Shown here: one piece after another, positions 7,397-15,569 of the stretch | How positions within the stretch are numbered: position 1 is the stretch's first letter | Layout: each line of letters begins with the position of its first letter | NCBI GenBank assembly: GCA_016707605.1 | Contig: JADJHJ010000003.1 | Location: 186,001-250,000 of the forward strand | Length of the DNA stretch: 64,000 bases | Source of the DNA: Candidatus Promineofilum glycogenicum | Lineage (GTDB): Bacteria > Chloroflexota > Anaerolineae > Promineifilales > Promineifilaceae | Direction of reading: 5' to 3' | Position numbers and translations under genes: made by a program | The notes under the pieces: generated by a model | Databases searched by the model: none | Told to the model about the DNA's origin: nothing | The model's input: the letters and a program-made list of their open reading frames with translations, nothing else

Positions 7397-8542
7397 TCAG
7401 AACTCGCGCAGTAACGCCACCAGCCCCTGCAAATTCTCCCCCACCTGCGCCAACGGAATGCTCTCGCCGGCGGTGTGGGCCATGTGCTCTTCGCCGGGCG
7501 CGTAGCCGACGACGGGCAGGCCGTGGGGGGCGAAGTGGCGGCCGTCGGTGGCGAAGCGGTAGCGGGTCAACTCCGGGGCGCGGCCCATGCCCCGCCCGAT
7601 GGCCGCCGCCGCCCGCGTTACCAGCGGGCTGTCGGGCGGGGTGTAGAAGCCGGCCAGCAGCGCGTCGGAGCCGGCCAGCGGGGCCAGCCCTTCCGCGTAG
7701 GACAGCGAGTGGGGCGCATCCCCGGCCAGCCGGTCGATCAGATCGCGCAGGCTGTTGACGCTCTCCGTGGCCGTGCGGAAGTCGAGCAACACGCGCGTCC
7801 AGGCCGGGGTGACGTTGCCGCTGGTCGTATCCACCTTGACGATGGTCGGAGCGACGGACGTGGGACCAAGGATGGGATGGGCCGGCAGCGCGGCCACAGC
7901 CGCCTCCAGTTGCATCAGGAAGGCGGCCAGGGCGTAGTTGGGGTTCCGGCCGCGCTCCGGGGCGCTGGCGTGGACGGAGCGGCCGTGGAACGTCAGCCAC
8001 AGCTCCAGGATGCCGCGATGGCCCAGCGCCAGGGTGTTGCCCGACGGCTCGCCCAGCACGATCAACTCCACCGGGTAGTCGAGGTGCTCGGCCCAGTAGA
8101 TGGCCCCCGCGCCGCCGACCTCCTCCTGCACCACGCCGCAGAAGACCACGTCGCGCCGCGGCCGTTGGCCCGCCCGCCGCAGCGCCGCCCCGGCGTAGAC
8201 CTGCGCCGCCAGCGGCCCCTTGATGTCGCACGCGCCGCGGCCGACGAGGCGGTCGCCGGCGATCTCGGCCGCGAAGGGGGGGGTGGGCCACAGCGACGGG
8301 TCGCCGGGGTCAACGTGGTCGAGGTGGGTGTTGAGGACGAGGGCCGGCAGGGAGCGATCCGCGCCGTGGAGGCGACCGTAGACGTTGCCGGCCTCGTCGC
8401 CCCACACCTCATCATAGCCCAGCGCGCGCAACTCCTCGGCCACCAGCGCCGCCAGCGCCGCCTCCTCGCCGGGCATACTGGGCGTGCGGATGAGGCGTTG
8501 GGCAAAGGCGACGCAATCGGCGAGCAATGTGTCCCAGTCCAT
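7397..8542 (-). CDS. M20-family metallopeptidase (ArgE/DapE type)
   Basis: A zinc aminoacylase or peptidase of about 381 residues. The first metal ligand is in LNTHLDHVDPGD, the bridging Asp in GRGACDIKGPLAA, the catalytic Glu pair in VVQEEVGGAGA, and the final metal His in GEEHMAHTAGE. The central lid/dimerisation domain (HASAPERGRNPNYAL) is present. I chose ATG 8542 (MDWDTLLADC) because the residues before it come from the adjacent repeat. No signal peptide is seen, so it is likely cytoplasmic. It is followed in divergent spacing by another M20 peptidase on the same strand, so the pair may process peptides or N-acyl amino acids. The substrate is uncertain. Confidence 0.88.
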   Translation of the reverse strand: MDWDTLLADCVAFAQRLIRTPSMPGEEAALAALVAEELRALGYDEVWGDEAGNVYGRLHGADRSLPALVLNTHLDHVDPGDPSLWPTPPFAAEIAGDRLVGRGACDIKGPLAAQVYAGAALRRAGQRPRRDVVFCGVVQEEVGGAGAIYWAEHLDYPVELIVLGEPSGNTLALGHRGILELWLTFHGRSVHASAPERGRNPNYALAAFLMQLEAAVAALPAHPILGPTSVAPTIVKVDTTSGNVTPAWTRVLLDFRTATESVNSLRDLIDRLAGDAPHSLSYAEGLAPLAGSDALLAGFYTPPDSPLVTRAAAAIGRGMGRAPELTRYRFATDGRHFAPHGLPVVGYAPGEEHMAHTAGESIPLAQVGENLQGLVALLREF

Positions 8543-8566
8543 AGGATTCTCCAGTTTGAAAGAAAT

Positions 8567-8672
8567 CTCACGCCAAGACGCAAAGTACGCCAAGCTTCTT
8601 AAGCTTGGCGTACTTTGCGTCTTGGCGTGAGCATCCTCTTCTCTTCTTTGCGCCTTAGCGCCTTGGCGTGAG
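8567..8672. repeat. 31-bp perfect inverted repeat of the ACGCAAAG family, plus a further half copy
   Basis: Left arm 8567-8597 and right arm 8601-8631 are exact complements around a 3-nt loop (units ACGCCAAGACGCAAAG). A second half copy (CTTTGCGCCTTAGCGCC) extends to about 8672. The tract fills the space between the two M20 peptidase genes. Relatives are at 10664, 33631 and 40099. Confidence 0.9.
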
Positions 8673-8676
8673 CGAT

Positions 8677-9930
8677 TTATGATGCCAGCCGGACGATGGC
8701 GGCGATGTTGAGCAGCGCCTTGGGCACGAACGACGAGGCCAGCACGTACTCCTGGTCCTTGCTGCCGTCGTCGCTGCGCTCGGAGGAGTGGGCGTTGTCC
8801 CCCTCCGGCCCCAGCCCGTCAATCGTCGGCAGCAAATCCCACAGCCAGTTGCCATCGCTCAGCCCGCCGCGCGACTGGAGGGCGACCGTTCCCAGCCCCA
8901 TTTCCTCGGCCGCCGCCGCCCAAACGTCGAATAACCCCTGCGTCCGCGCGTTACGCGGCCACGGCTGCCAGCGCCCTTCCAGATTGACGCGCACCTGGCA
9001 AGGGTAGCCGTCCGTGGCGCTGCGCACGGTGCACAGGTCGCTCAGGGCCAGCATCCGCGCCACGCCGTCCTCGAACACCGCCGGGTCATAGGCGCGCATC
9101 TCCACGCTGGCCGCCGCCTGGTGGGGCACGCGGTTGATGACCGTGCCGCCCATGACCGTGCCGACGTTGAAGGTCAGGCCGCGCTCATAGTCGGTCAGGT
9201 CGGCCACGGCGCGAATGACGTCGGCCAGTTGGACGATGGCGTTGGCCCCGCGCTTGTGGCTGGCTCCGGCGTGGCTGCCGCGCCCCTCGACCTCGATGTG
9301 GTAGCGGGCCATGCCCTTGCGGGCGGCGACGAACTGGTAGCGGCCGTCCTTCACGTCGCCGCCCTCGAACACCAGCGCCGCCCGCGCCCCATCCAGCCGC
9401 GCCCGGGCCAGCTCGCCGAAGTCGCGGGCCAGCACCTCCTCGGCGGCGTTGAGCAGAATGAGCCAGTTGACGCCGTCGAACACGTCGGGGAAGAAGCGGC
9501 GCAGGCCGTCGAGCACCATGTAGATGAGCACCGTGCCGCCCTTGATGTCCACCGTGCCGGGGCCGTAGATGCGGTCGCCGGCGATGCGGAAGTGAAAGTC
9601 GTTGGCCTGCTCCTCGATCTCCGGGTAGACCGTGTCCAGGTGGGAGATGAGGCCGATGGTCGGCGCGCCGCCCGACGCGTGATTCTCCCGAGTCGCGGGC
9701 CGGCTCAACAGCAGATGCTTGCCATAGCGAAAGCCCTCGGCCGGCACCGCCTCGGCCTCGAAGCCCAACTCGGCGAAGCGCTCGGCCGTCAGCGTCCCCA
9801 GGCGGTTGACCCCGCCGGGGTTGAGGGTGAAGCTGTTGATGAGCACCATCTGGTGCAGCAGGTCAAGATAGGCGGGCCAGTGGTGGGCCAGGTAGGCAGG
9901 CAGTTCGGGGTGGGGGGCGGCAGAGTTCAT
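8677..9930 (-). CDS. M20-family metallopeptidase (carboxypeptidase G2-like)
   Basis: A 417-residue M20 enzyme closer to glutamate carboxypeptidases. Motifs are IGLISHLDTVYP (metal His and Asp), YGPGTVDIKGG (bridging Asp), LNAAEEVLARDF (catalytic Glu-Glu), the lid-domain GRGSHAGASHKRGANAI, and the C-terminal GDNAHSSERSD that supplies the last His. There is no signal peptide, so it is likely cytoplasmic. It is separated from the other M20 gene only by a repeat tract and shares its strand. Substrate specificity cannot be called. Confidence 0.88.
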   Translation of the reverse strand: MNSAAPHPELPAYLAHHWPAYLDLLHQMVLINSFTLNPGGVNRLGTLTAERFAELGFEAEAVPAEGFRYGKHLLLSRPATRENHASGGAPTIGLISHLDTVYPEIEEQANDFHFRIAGDRIYGPGTVDIKGGTVLIYMVLDGLRRFFPDVFDGVNWLILLNAAEEVLARDFGELARARLDGARAALVFEGGDVKDGRYQFVAARKGMARYHIEVEGRGSHAGASHKRGANAIVQLADVIRAVADLTDYERGLTFNVGTVMGGTVINRVPHQAAASVEMRAYDPAVFEDGVARMLALSDLCTVRSATDGYPCQVRVNLEGRWQPWPRNARTQGLFDVWAAAAEEMGLGTVALQSRGGLSDGNWLWDLLPTIDGLGPEGDNAHSSERSDDGSKDQEYVLASSFVPKALLNIAAIVRLAS

Positions 9931-10058
9931 AGAGATAGTTATAGCACCGAAAAGCTACGCTAAAGGTGTGCCGCCCTGAACGGCCAGCCTGATCGCCGGT
10001 CCTCTCCCGCTCTGGAGACGTGGCACTCTTCGTCATGAAGATCTTCCGGGCCCGGGGC

Positions 10059-10086
10059 TTGCATTTTAGAACAACTGTGCTATACT
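10059..10086 (+). promoter_or_regulatory. promoter upstream of the ssb remnant
   Basis: The -35 TTGCAT (10059-10064), a 16-nt spacer and the -10 TATACT (10081-10086) are followed by a leader of about 110 nt ending in the ribosome site AAGGAG just before ATG 10201. The rest of the 9931-10200 gap shows no gene. Confidence 0.6.
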
Positions 10087-10200
10087 ATGTTGTAGATACG
10101 CAACAAATGGAACGTTTGCGTAGTTGATGTTATGATTTGCCTTGGCGGCTTAGGGACTCCCGGCCGGTTAGCGCAAGGCACGACTTAAGGAGAAACGCAA

Positions 10201-10652
10201 ATGTATCAAAAACTCGTGATTGTGGGGCGCTTGGGCAAGGACCCGGAGATGCGCTACATGCCTGATGGTACGGCCATGACAAGTTTTAACGTGGCTACCG
10301 ACCGTCGTTGGACTGATAAGCGACGGGCCAACCAAGGTTCAGGAAACGATGTGGTTCCACGTGGTCTGGGGCTTGGGCGACAGGCGGAAACAGCCAATCA
10401 ATACCTGAGCAAGGGGCGTATGGTGCTGATCGAAGGGCATCTGCGTCCTGATCCACAAACTGGAGGCCCCAGCGTCTGTACTGCAAGGACAGGCACGCGG
10501 GCCATCGTTTTGATATGACAGCGGAGGTGGTTCGCTTCCTGGGCAGCCGCGAAGGTGGTGGTGGCGGCACTAATTTTGAAGACGAACCCGCCCGAGCTTC
10601 TGGCGGCGGCGGCAAGCAGGCCGCTCACGAAGAAGACGACATCCCCTTCTAG
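10201..10652 (+). pseudogene. ssb: single-stranded DNA-binding protein gene with several frameshifts
   Basis: The start MYQKLVIVGRLGKDPEMRY and the middle QAETANQYLSKGRMVLIEGHL are clear SSB OB-fold sequence, and the acidic tail ends in the canonical DDIPF at 10652. These pieces lie in different frames. The frame changes after TDK near 10320, the expected VQETMWFHVV is found in another frame at about 10338-10367, and the first frame resumes near 10375. A third change near 10471 leads into YCKDRHAGHRFDMTAEVVRFLG and the Gly-rich linker. As written, translation stops at 10518 after 105 residues, without the C-terminal tail that recruits partner proteins. Upstream promoter and ribosome site look intact. 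It is either a decayed paralogue or a poorly read region; a functional ssb should exist elsewhere. Confidence 0.85.
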
Positions 10653-10663
10653 GGAATAAGCAG

Positions 10664-10743
10664 AATCTCACGCAAAGACGCAAAGAACGCCAAGCTTAAG
10701 AAGCTTTCTTAGCTTGGCGTTCTTTGCGTCTTTGCGTGAGATT
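10664..10743. repeat. 33-bp-arm inverted repeat of the ACGCAAAG family
   Basis: Arms 10664-10696 and 10711-10743 are exact complements built of ACGCAAAG units, with a 14-nt centre. The tract separates the convergent ssb remnant and arsM, so it may also act as a two-way transcription barrier. Confidence 0.9.
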
Positions 10744-10747
10744 ACTC

Positions 10748-11569
10748 TTATTTCTTCACGGCCGTCACTCGCGCGCTGAACAACTGCGCCGGGCCGCTCT
10801 CCGGCAGCGAGGCAGCCAGTTCTACCCCCGGCTCGGCCTTGTCCACCACCGACACCTCGCTGAAGCCCGCGGCGCGCATGGCCGCCACGTAGCCGGCTAC
10901 GTCCTCCGCGCCGCTGATGCAACCGGCCCAGGCCGACAGATCGGCCCGCTCCTCGGGCGCGAAGTGGCCGCGCGTTACCATGTCCGACACCGCCAGCCGC
11001 CCGCCCGGCCGCAGGACGCGATACGCCTCGCGGAAGACGGCCGCCTTGTCGGGGCTGAGGTTAATGACGCAGTTGGACAGGATCACGTCCACCGTGTCGC
11101 TGGCCACCGGCAGCGCCTCGATGTACCCCTGGCGGAACTCCACGTTGTCCAGCCCCACCTTGGCCCGGTTGCGCTCGGCCTTGGCCAGCATCGCCGGCGT
11201 CATGTCCACGCCGATGACGCGCCCCGCCGGCCCCACCTGGCGCGCGGCCATGAAGCAGTCGATGCCGCCGCCGGAGCCGAGGTCGAGCACCGTCTGGCCC
11301 GGTTGCAGACCGGCCAGGGTGATCGGGTCGCCGCAGCCCAGCGACAGGTCAGTCACGTCGGCCGGCAGCCAACTGGTGTCGGCGGTGTAGAGATCGCCGT
11401 AGAGCGAATCGAGCGTCACGTCAACGGCCGCCGTGTTGCTTGTGCCGCAACAGGCGTCGTCACCGCAACAGGTGCTACTGCCGCTGACGACCGCGGCATA
11501 GTGCTCCTGCACCGCCTGGCGCACGGCCTGGCTGTCTACCGGTTGGATAGTGTCCACATTTACGTTCAT
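10748..11569 (-). CDS. arsM: arsenite S-adenosylmethionine methyltransferase
   Basis: Methylates arsenite using S-adenosylmethionine, producing methylated and volatile arsenicals as a detoxification step. The protein of 273 residues has a Cys-rich N-terminus (TCCGDDACCG, about residues 33-42), the SAM-binding VLDLGSGGGIDCFMAA loop (about 93), GVDMTPAMLAKA, the conserved Cys in SNCVINL and another in AWAGCISGAEDV. These Cys residues are the arsenic ligands of ArsM. ATG 11569 is preceded by AGGAG at the right distance; the upstream ATG at 11611 lies inside the operator. arsR lies upstream on the same strand, with operator-like palindromes before both genes. Confidence 0.93.
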   Translation of the reverse strand: MNVNVDTIQPVDSQAVRQAVQEHYAAVVSGSSTCCGDDACCGTSNTAAVDVTLDSLYGDLYTADTSWLPADVTDLSLGCGDPITLAGLQPGQTVLDLGSGGGIDCFMAARQVGPAGRVIGVDMTPAMLAKAERNRAKVGLDNVEFRQGYIEALPVASDTVDVILSNCVINLSPDKAAVFREAYRVLRPGGRLAVSDMVTRGHFAPEERADLSAWAGCISGAEDVAGYVAAMRAAGFSEVSVVDKAEPGVELAASLPESGPAQLFSARVTAVKK

Positions 11570-11582
11570 CTTACGCTCCTCA

Positions 11583-11600
11583 TATTGATGTATATCAATG
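11583..11600 (-). promoter_or_regulatory. ArsR operator between arsR and arsM
   Basis: The palindrome TATTGATGTATATCAATG shares its core (ATTGAY...RTCAAT) with the site upstream of arsR. It lies just before the arsM ribosome site, so the repressor could control arsM separately. Confidence 0.65.
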
Positions 11601-11632
11601 TATCGACGCAAAAAAAAGCGCCCAGGCTATGT

Positions 11633-11929
11633 TCAGGCTTCCGCGACGGTTGGGGCGAGTTCGGGCGCGAAGTTACGCATCAGCCGCCCACAGCACACGG
11701 CCACCTCGTCCTGATTGAGCGAGTAGAACACCTGCTTGCCCTCGCGCCGCGCGTGCACCAGACCGGCCTCGCGCAGAATGCCCAGATGGTGGGACACAGT
11801 CGGCTGGCTGACGTTGCTCATCTCGGCCACAATGTCGTTGACGCACAGCCAGCGGCAACAGAGCAGGCGCATCACGCGCTGCCGGTTCTCATCGGCCATA
11901 GCCTTGGCGAAGTCTACTGAGTCTGTCAT
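11633..11929 (-). CDS. arsR: ArsR-family metalloregulatory repressor
   Basis: A 98-residue winged-helix repressor. The helix-turn-helix is NVSQPTVSHHLGILREAGLV (about residues 39-58), followed by the wing ARREGKQVFYSL. A Cys cluster in the second helix region (LLCCRWLCVNDI, about 23-34) and Cys-Cys near the C-terminus (VAVCCGRL) are candidate arsenite ligands. Apo-ArsR would bind the palindromes at 11939 and 11583 and release on As(III), inducing itself and arsM. The pair forms a minimal arsenic methylation unit; no arsenite efflux pump is in the window. Confidence 0.92.
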   Translation of the reverse strand: MTDSVDFAKAMADENRQRVMRLLCCRWLCVNDIVAEMSNVSQPTVSHHLGILREAGLVHARREGKQVFYSLNQDEVAVCCGRLMRNFAPELAPTVAEA

Positions 11930-11938
11930 GGGCTTACA

Positions 11939-11990
11939 TATTGACGTGTGTCAATATATGTTATTATAGCGCCCGCTGTTGGGGTGTCAA
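11939..11990 (-). promoter_or_regulatory. consensus arsR promoter with overlapping operator
   Basis: On the minus strand the -35 is a perfect TTGACA (11985-11990), the spacer is 16 nt and the -10 is a perfect TATAAT (11963-11968). The palindrome TATTGACGTGTGTCAATA (11939-11956) covers the transcription start, a position suited to repression by ArsR. Confidence 0.82.
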
Positions 11991-11999
11991 GAGGAAGAA

Positions 12000-12062
12000 A
12001 GTTACTAGTTACTAATTACTAGTCTACAGTAACTAGTAACTAGTCACTAGTAACTAGTCACT
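12000..12062. repeat. TAACTAGT repeat tract
   Basis: Multiple TTACTAGT and TAACTAGT units with inverted symmetry between the homoserine dehydrogenase stop and the arsR promoter. It is a distinct sequence family with the same style as the other tracts. Confidence 0.8.
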
Positions 12063-12064
12063 GT

Positions 12065-13102
12065 CTATCCGTTGAGCCGATGGTGGATCTCGAGCAGGTC
12101 CGACAGGACGGCGTAGCCCGTCTCGACCCGCCCCGCGCCCGGCCCGACGATGGTCACTTCGCCCAGCAGCTTGGTGACGAAGGTCACGGCGTTGGTCGCG
12201 CCGGAGATGCCGGCCAGCGGGTGGGTCGCCGGCAGGCGGATGGGGCGCACCGCTGCCTTGACCATGTCGGGCGTGCGCTCCACCCAGGCGACCAGCTTCC
12301 ACACCTCGCCCACCTGCTGGGCGCGAACGATGTCGCGGGTGGTCAGATTGCCGATGCCCTCGCGCTCGACGTTCTCCAGCTTCAGCGGGATGCCCAGCAG
12401 CAGGTTGGTCAGGATGACGATCTTGATCGCCGCGTCGTAGCCGTCCACGTCGGCCGACGGGTTGGCCTCGGCGTAGCCCTTCTTCTGCGCCTCGCGCAGC
12501 GCCGCCTCATACGACTCGCCCTCGGCCATGCGCGTCAGGATGTAGTTGGTCGTGCCGTTGAGGATGCCCTGGATGCGCTCGACGCCGGCCGCGGCCAGCA
12601 GTTCGCGGCCGACGCGCAGCACCGGCGTGCCGCCCATCACCGTGCCCTCGACGCCCAAATGCACGCCGCGCTCGGCGGCCATCGCCGACAGCTCCGGGTA
12701 GAACAGGCCCACCGGCCCCTTGTTGGTGGTGATGACGTGGCGATCCTGAGCGATGGCGGCGCGGATGTAGTCGGTCGCCGGCTGGCCGGTCAGCAGATCG
12801 CTGGCGGTCATCTCGATGATCACCTCGGCGTTGCTCTCGCGGATGACCTGTTCGACAGTCCAGCCGGTGTAGGGGGCGGGGATGTCGTCGAGGCGCTGGT
12901 TCACGCCACAGTTCTGCAGCAACTGGCCGGGGTCAAGCCCTTCAGGGTTGTAGACGCGCCCCTTGCGGACGGTGTTGACGGCGACGATGCGATAGTCCGC
13001 GCCGTGCTGGGCGGCGATAGTCGGGCCGTAGTCGCGCAGGATGGTTGCCAAACCCTGGCCTACGTTGCCAAATCCGATGAGGGCAAGTCGGTAAGTGCGC
13101 AT
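12065..13102 (-). CDS. hom: homoserine dehydrogenase
   Basis: Reduces aspartate-semialdehyde to homoserine with NAD(P)H, the branch toward threonine and methionine. The protein of about 345 residues begins MRTYRLALIGFGNVGQGLA, a Rossmann nucleotide-binding loop. The HSD core carries TTNKGPVGLF, GVEGTVMGGTPVL, LNGTTNYILTRM and the signature YAEANPSADVDGYDAAIK with the catalytic Asp and Lys. There is no C-terminal ACT domain, so threonine feedback through ACT is not expected. ATG 13102 is preceded by GGAGAAGGA; the longer frame to 13177 is not supported. It stands alone on its strand. Confidence 0.94.
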   Translation of the reverse strand: MRTYRLALIGFGNVGQGLATILRDYGPTIAAQHGADYRIVAVNTVRKGRVYNPEGLDPGQLLQNCGVNQRLDDIPAPYTGWTVEQVIRESNAEVIIEMTASDLLTGQPATDYIRAAIAQDRHVITTNKGPVGLFYPELSAMAAERGVHLGVEGTVMGGTPVLRVGRELLAAAGVERIQGILNGTTNYILTRMAEGESYEAALREAQKKGYAEANPSADVDGYDAAIKIVILTNLLLGIPLKLENVEREGIGNLTTRDIVRAQQVGEVWKLVAWVERTPDMVKAAVRPIRLPATHPLAGISGATNAVTFVTKLLGEVTIVGPGAGRVETGYAVLSDLLEIHHRLNG

Positions 13103-13273
13103 ATGACGATGGTGTCCTTCTCCGAGATAGGGGAATTGTAGCATACAATTGTTTGCCGTCTTGCCACCGGTCGCCATACACTACAGTTTTTACATTGGTC
13201 GCCGTGGCTTAACGACCTGGTAGGCCACGATGGACGACTTGGCAGCCCTCGCCATATACGAGGGGATTGATTC

Positions 13274-15064
13274 ATGACAAACGACATCGCCGCGCGCCTC
13301 GGGCGCGTCCTCTGTAGCCTGTTATTGCTATTGGCGGCGCTGGCCGTGGCCCGCCCGGCCCAGGCCCAGCGCACTCCCACGCCGGAGCCGACCCGCCAGA
13401 CCGGCGTCGAACGCTCTGGCGACAGACGCTTTGGCGTCATCGAGAGCTTTGAAGACCCGGCCGCGGCCGACCGCCTGGGCGCGACCTGGACGCGGGCGCG
13501 CTTCCAGTGGGCCGAGGTGCAGCCCGACGGGCCGGCGCAGTGGGAGCCGCCGCTGGACGACGAAGCGCTGGACGCCGAGCTGGCCGCCGGGCGCGAGGTC
13601 GTCGGCCTGCTCATCGGCATCCCCGATTGGGCGCGCGACCGGCGGGGGCTGCCGCGCGGTCTATCGCTGCCGGCCGGCGACCCCGACAACACCTGGGGCG
13701 TCTTCGTGGCCGAGGCCGTCGGCCGCTACGCCGGGCGCATCGACCGCTGGATTATCTGGAACGAGCCGGACATCGACGACCCCGACGCGCCCGGCCACAC
13801 CTGGGATGGCGACATCGAGCAGTTCGCCCAGTTGCAGCGCGTGGCCTATCTGGCGGCCAAAGAGGCCAACCCCGACGCCGTCATCCACCTGGGGGCGTTC
13901 ACCTACTTCTGGGACCCCGGCTACTTCGACCGCTTCCTCGACGTGCTGGCCGCCGACCCGGACGCCGCAGCCAACGACTTCTACTTCGACGCGGCCACGG
14001 CCCACCTCTACTTCCAGCCCAACGCCGTCTACAACGTCCTCTACGCCTTCCGGCAGGTCATGGCCGACCACGGCCTGGACAAGCCGATCTGGCTGGTGGA
14101 GACCAACGCGCCGCCGATGAACGACCCTTACTGGGTGGTGCCCAACTGGACGCTGGCCGTGTCGCTGGGCGAGCAGGCGGCGTTCATTCCCCAGGCGTTG
14201 GCCGCGGCCCTCAGCGCCGGGGCGGAGCGCGTGGCCGTCTACAAGCTGAAGGACACGGCCGGCGACCGCGTCGCCAACCCGGAGCCGTTCGGCCTGATGC
14301 GCTGGGACGAGAGCCGCCGCCCGGCCTTCGACACTTACCGCGTGGCCATCCGTCTGCTGGGCGACGTGACTGCCGCCGAGCGCCAGCGCTGGGACGCGGT
14401 GGGGCAGGTGCGGCTGACGCAGCCGGGCCAGACGACAACGGTGCTATTCGCCCGCCTACCCGACAGCCAGACGGTGCGCGTGCCGGCCACGGCCGACACG
14501 GCCGAATGGGTGAGCATGTGGGGCGGGCGCGAGGAGATCGAGGCCGAGGACGGCTATTTCACCGTCGAACTACCCGGCGCGCTGTGCCGGCAGACCATCG
14601 CCGACTACTGCATGATCGGCGGCACGACCTACTATCTCATCCAGGAGAACGCCCCGGCGCGCGCGGCCCAACTGGCGGCCACGCGCGACGCCGCGGCCAC
14701 CCGCGCGGCCGTACCCACCGGCCGCGCGGCCACCCGCCAGGCGGCTTCCACGGCGACAGCGTTGGCCCCGGAGCCGACGGCCACGCCGCGCCCCTCAGCC
14801 ACGGCGACGGCTGCCCCCTCAGCGACGGCGACAGTCGCGGCTACGACTACCGCCGTTGTCGCCACATTGCCGCCGACGGCCACCGCGACGCCAACCTCTG
14901 CTGCGGCCGCGGACGGCGTTGCTATCCCGCCGCCGTCCACCCTGGACACGCCGCCGGCGCAGTGGAGCGTGGGCGACAACGCCGGACTGATTCTGATCGG
15001 TCTGGGTCTCTTGCTGGCGGCGGGGTTAGTGGGGCGGCGGTTGGTTGGACGGCGCGCCCAATAA
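13274..15064 (+). CDS. membrane-anchored extracytoplasmic glycoside-hydrolase-like protein
   Basis: A 596-residue exported protein. An N-terminal signal peptide (about 1-31, ending ARPAQAQ) is followed by a TIM-barrel domain (about 50-370) of the GH5/GH39 superfamily style. WIIWNEPDIDD supplies the acid/base Glu (about residue 164) after beta-strand 4, and PIWLVETNAPP supplies a Glu (about 276) suited to the nucleophile. A small beta domain follows (about 380-460). A Thr/Ala/Pro-rich stalk (about 470-560) leads to a C-terminal transmembrane helix (LILIGLGLLLAAGLVG) and a short basic tail, giving display on the outer face of the membrane. Substrate is unknown. A single-gene unit, ending before a terminator used by the opposite gene. 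Confidence 0.8.
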   Translation: MTNDIAARLGRVLCSLLLLLAALAVARPAQAQRTPTPEPTRQTGVERSGDRRFGVIESFEDPAAADRLGATWTRARFQWAEVQPDGPAQWEPPLDDEALDAELAAGREVVGLLIGIPDWARDRRGLPRGLSLPAGDPDNTWGVFVAEAVGRYAGRIDRWIIWNEPDIDDPDAPGHTWDGDIEQFAQLQRVAYLAAKEANPDAVIHLGAFTYFWDPGYFDRFLDVLAADPDAAANDFYFDAATAHLYFQPNAVYNVLYAFRQVMADHGLDKPIWLVETNAPPMNDPYWVVPNWTLAVSLGEQAAFIPQALAAALSAGAERVAVYKLKDTAGDRVANPEPFGLMRWDESRRPAFDTYRVAIRLLGDVTAAERQRWDAVGQVRLTQPGQTTTVLFARLPDSQTVRVPATADTAEWVSMWGGREEIEAEDGYFTVELPGALCRQTIADYCMIGGTTYYLIQENAPARAAQLAATRDAAATRAAVPTGRAATRQAASTATALAPEPTATPRPSATATAAPSATATVAATTTAVVATLPPTATATPTSAAAADGVAIPPPSTLDTPPAQWSVGDNAGLILIGLGLLLAAGLVGRRLVGRRAQ

Positions 15065-15094
15065 AAAAGGGGCGCGGCCGACTGGCCGCGCCCC
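15061..15094 (-). terminator. intrinsic terminator of spoVS
   Basis: Perfect 11-bp GC-rich stem (15069-15079 with 15084-15094, loop GACT). On the minus strand the stem is followed by six T residues, so it terminates the spoVS transcript. Confidence 0.85.
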
Positions 15095-15116
15095 TAAGTA
15101 AAGCGAGTCTGGAAGA

Positions 15117-15440
15117 TCACCCATTCGGCTCGATGACGAAGCGAATGGCGGTGCGCTCCTGGGCATCGATGTCGACGTCGACAAACGAGGGGACGCAGGT
15201 GATGTGAACGCCTTCCTCAGCCAGGTAGCCTTTGGCAATGACGATGGCCTTCACCGCCTGGTTGACGGCGCCGGCGCCAATGGCCTGCACTTCGGCGTGC
15301 TGAGACTCGCGCATGACGCCGGCAATGGCGCCGGCGACGGCCGCCGTGCGAGAGCGGGCCGATACCTTGATGATGTTCACGGGTTTCGATGTACCTCCAT
15401 TGCTCGTGTGCGTTGTTTGTAGGCCCAACATGTTTCCCAT
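15117..15440 (-). CDS. spoVS: stage V sporulation protein S (SpoVS) family
   Basis: A small Alba-like nucleic-acid-binding fold protein found in sporulating and many non-sporulating bacteria. The core NIIKVSARSRTAAVAGAIAGVMRES...VQAIGAGAVNQAVKAIVIAKGYL...SFVDVDI...RTAIRFVIEP matches the roughly 86-residue family almost end to end. The 107-residue frame therefore has about 20 extra N-terminal residues, and the true start may be internal. No other sporulation gene is nearby, so its presence does not imply sporulation. It has its own terminator and is probably monocistronic. Confidence 0.94.
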   Translation of the reverse strand: MGNMLGLQTTHTSNGGTSKPVNIIKVSARSRTAAVAGAIAGVMRESQHAEVQAIGAGAVNQAVKAIVIAKGYLAEEGVHITCVPSFVDVDIDAQERTAIRFVIEPNG

Positions 15441-15569
15441 CTTTGTCTACTCCATTGGTTGTTAATCTACGCCGATGATAGGATACCATTGAAGCGAGGT
15501 AGCTTCTTAAGTATTTCTGTCCGATTCCAGCCGGTGAAATGACGGCTTCATTTTAGGGAGCGCGATCGA

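Noticed and set aside
15117..15440. evidence of sporulation
   Set aside because: SpoVS is common in non-sporulating bacteria and no other sporulation gene is in the window.
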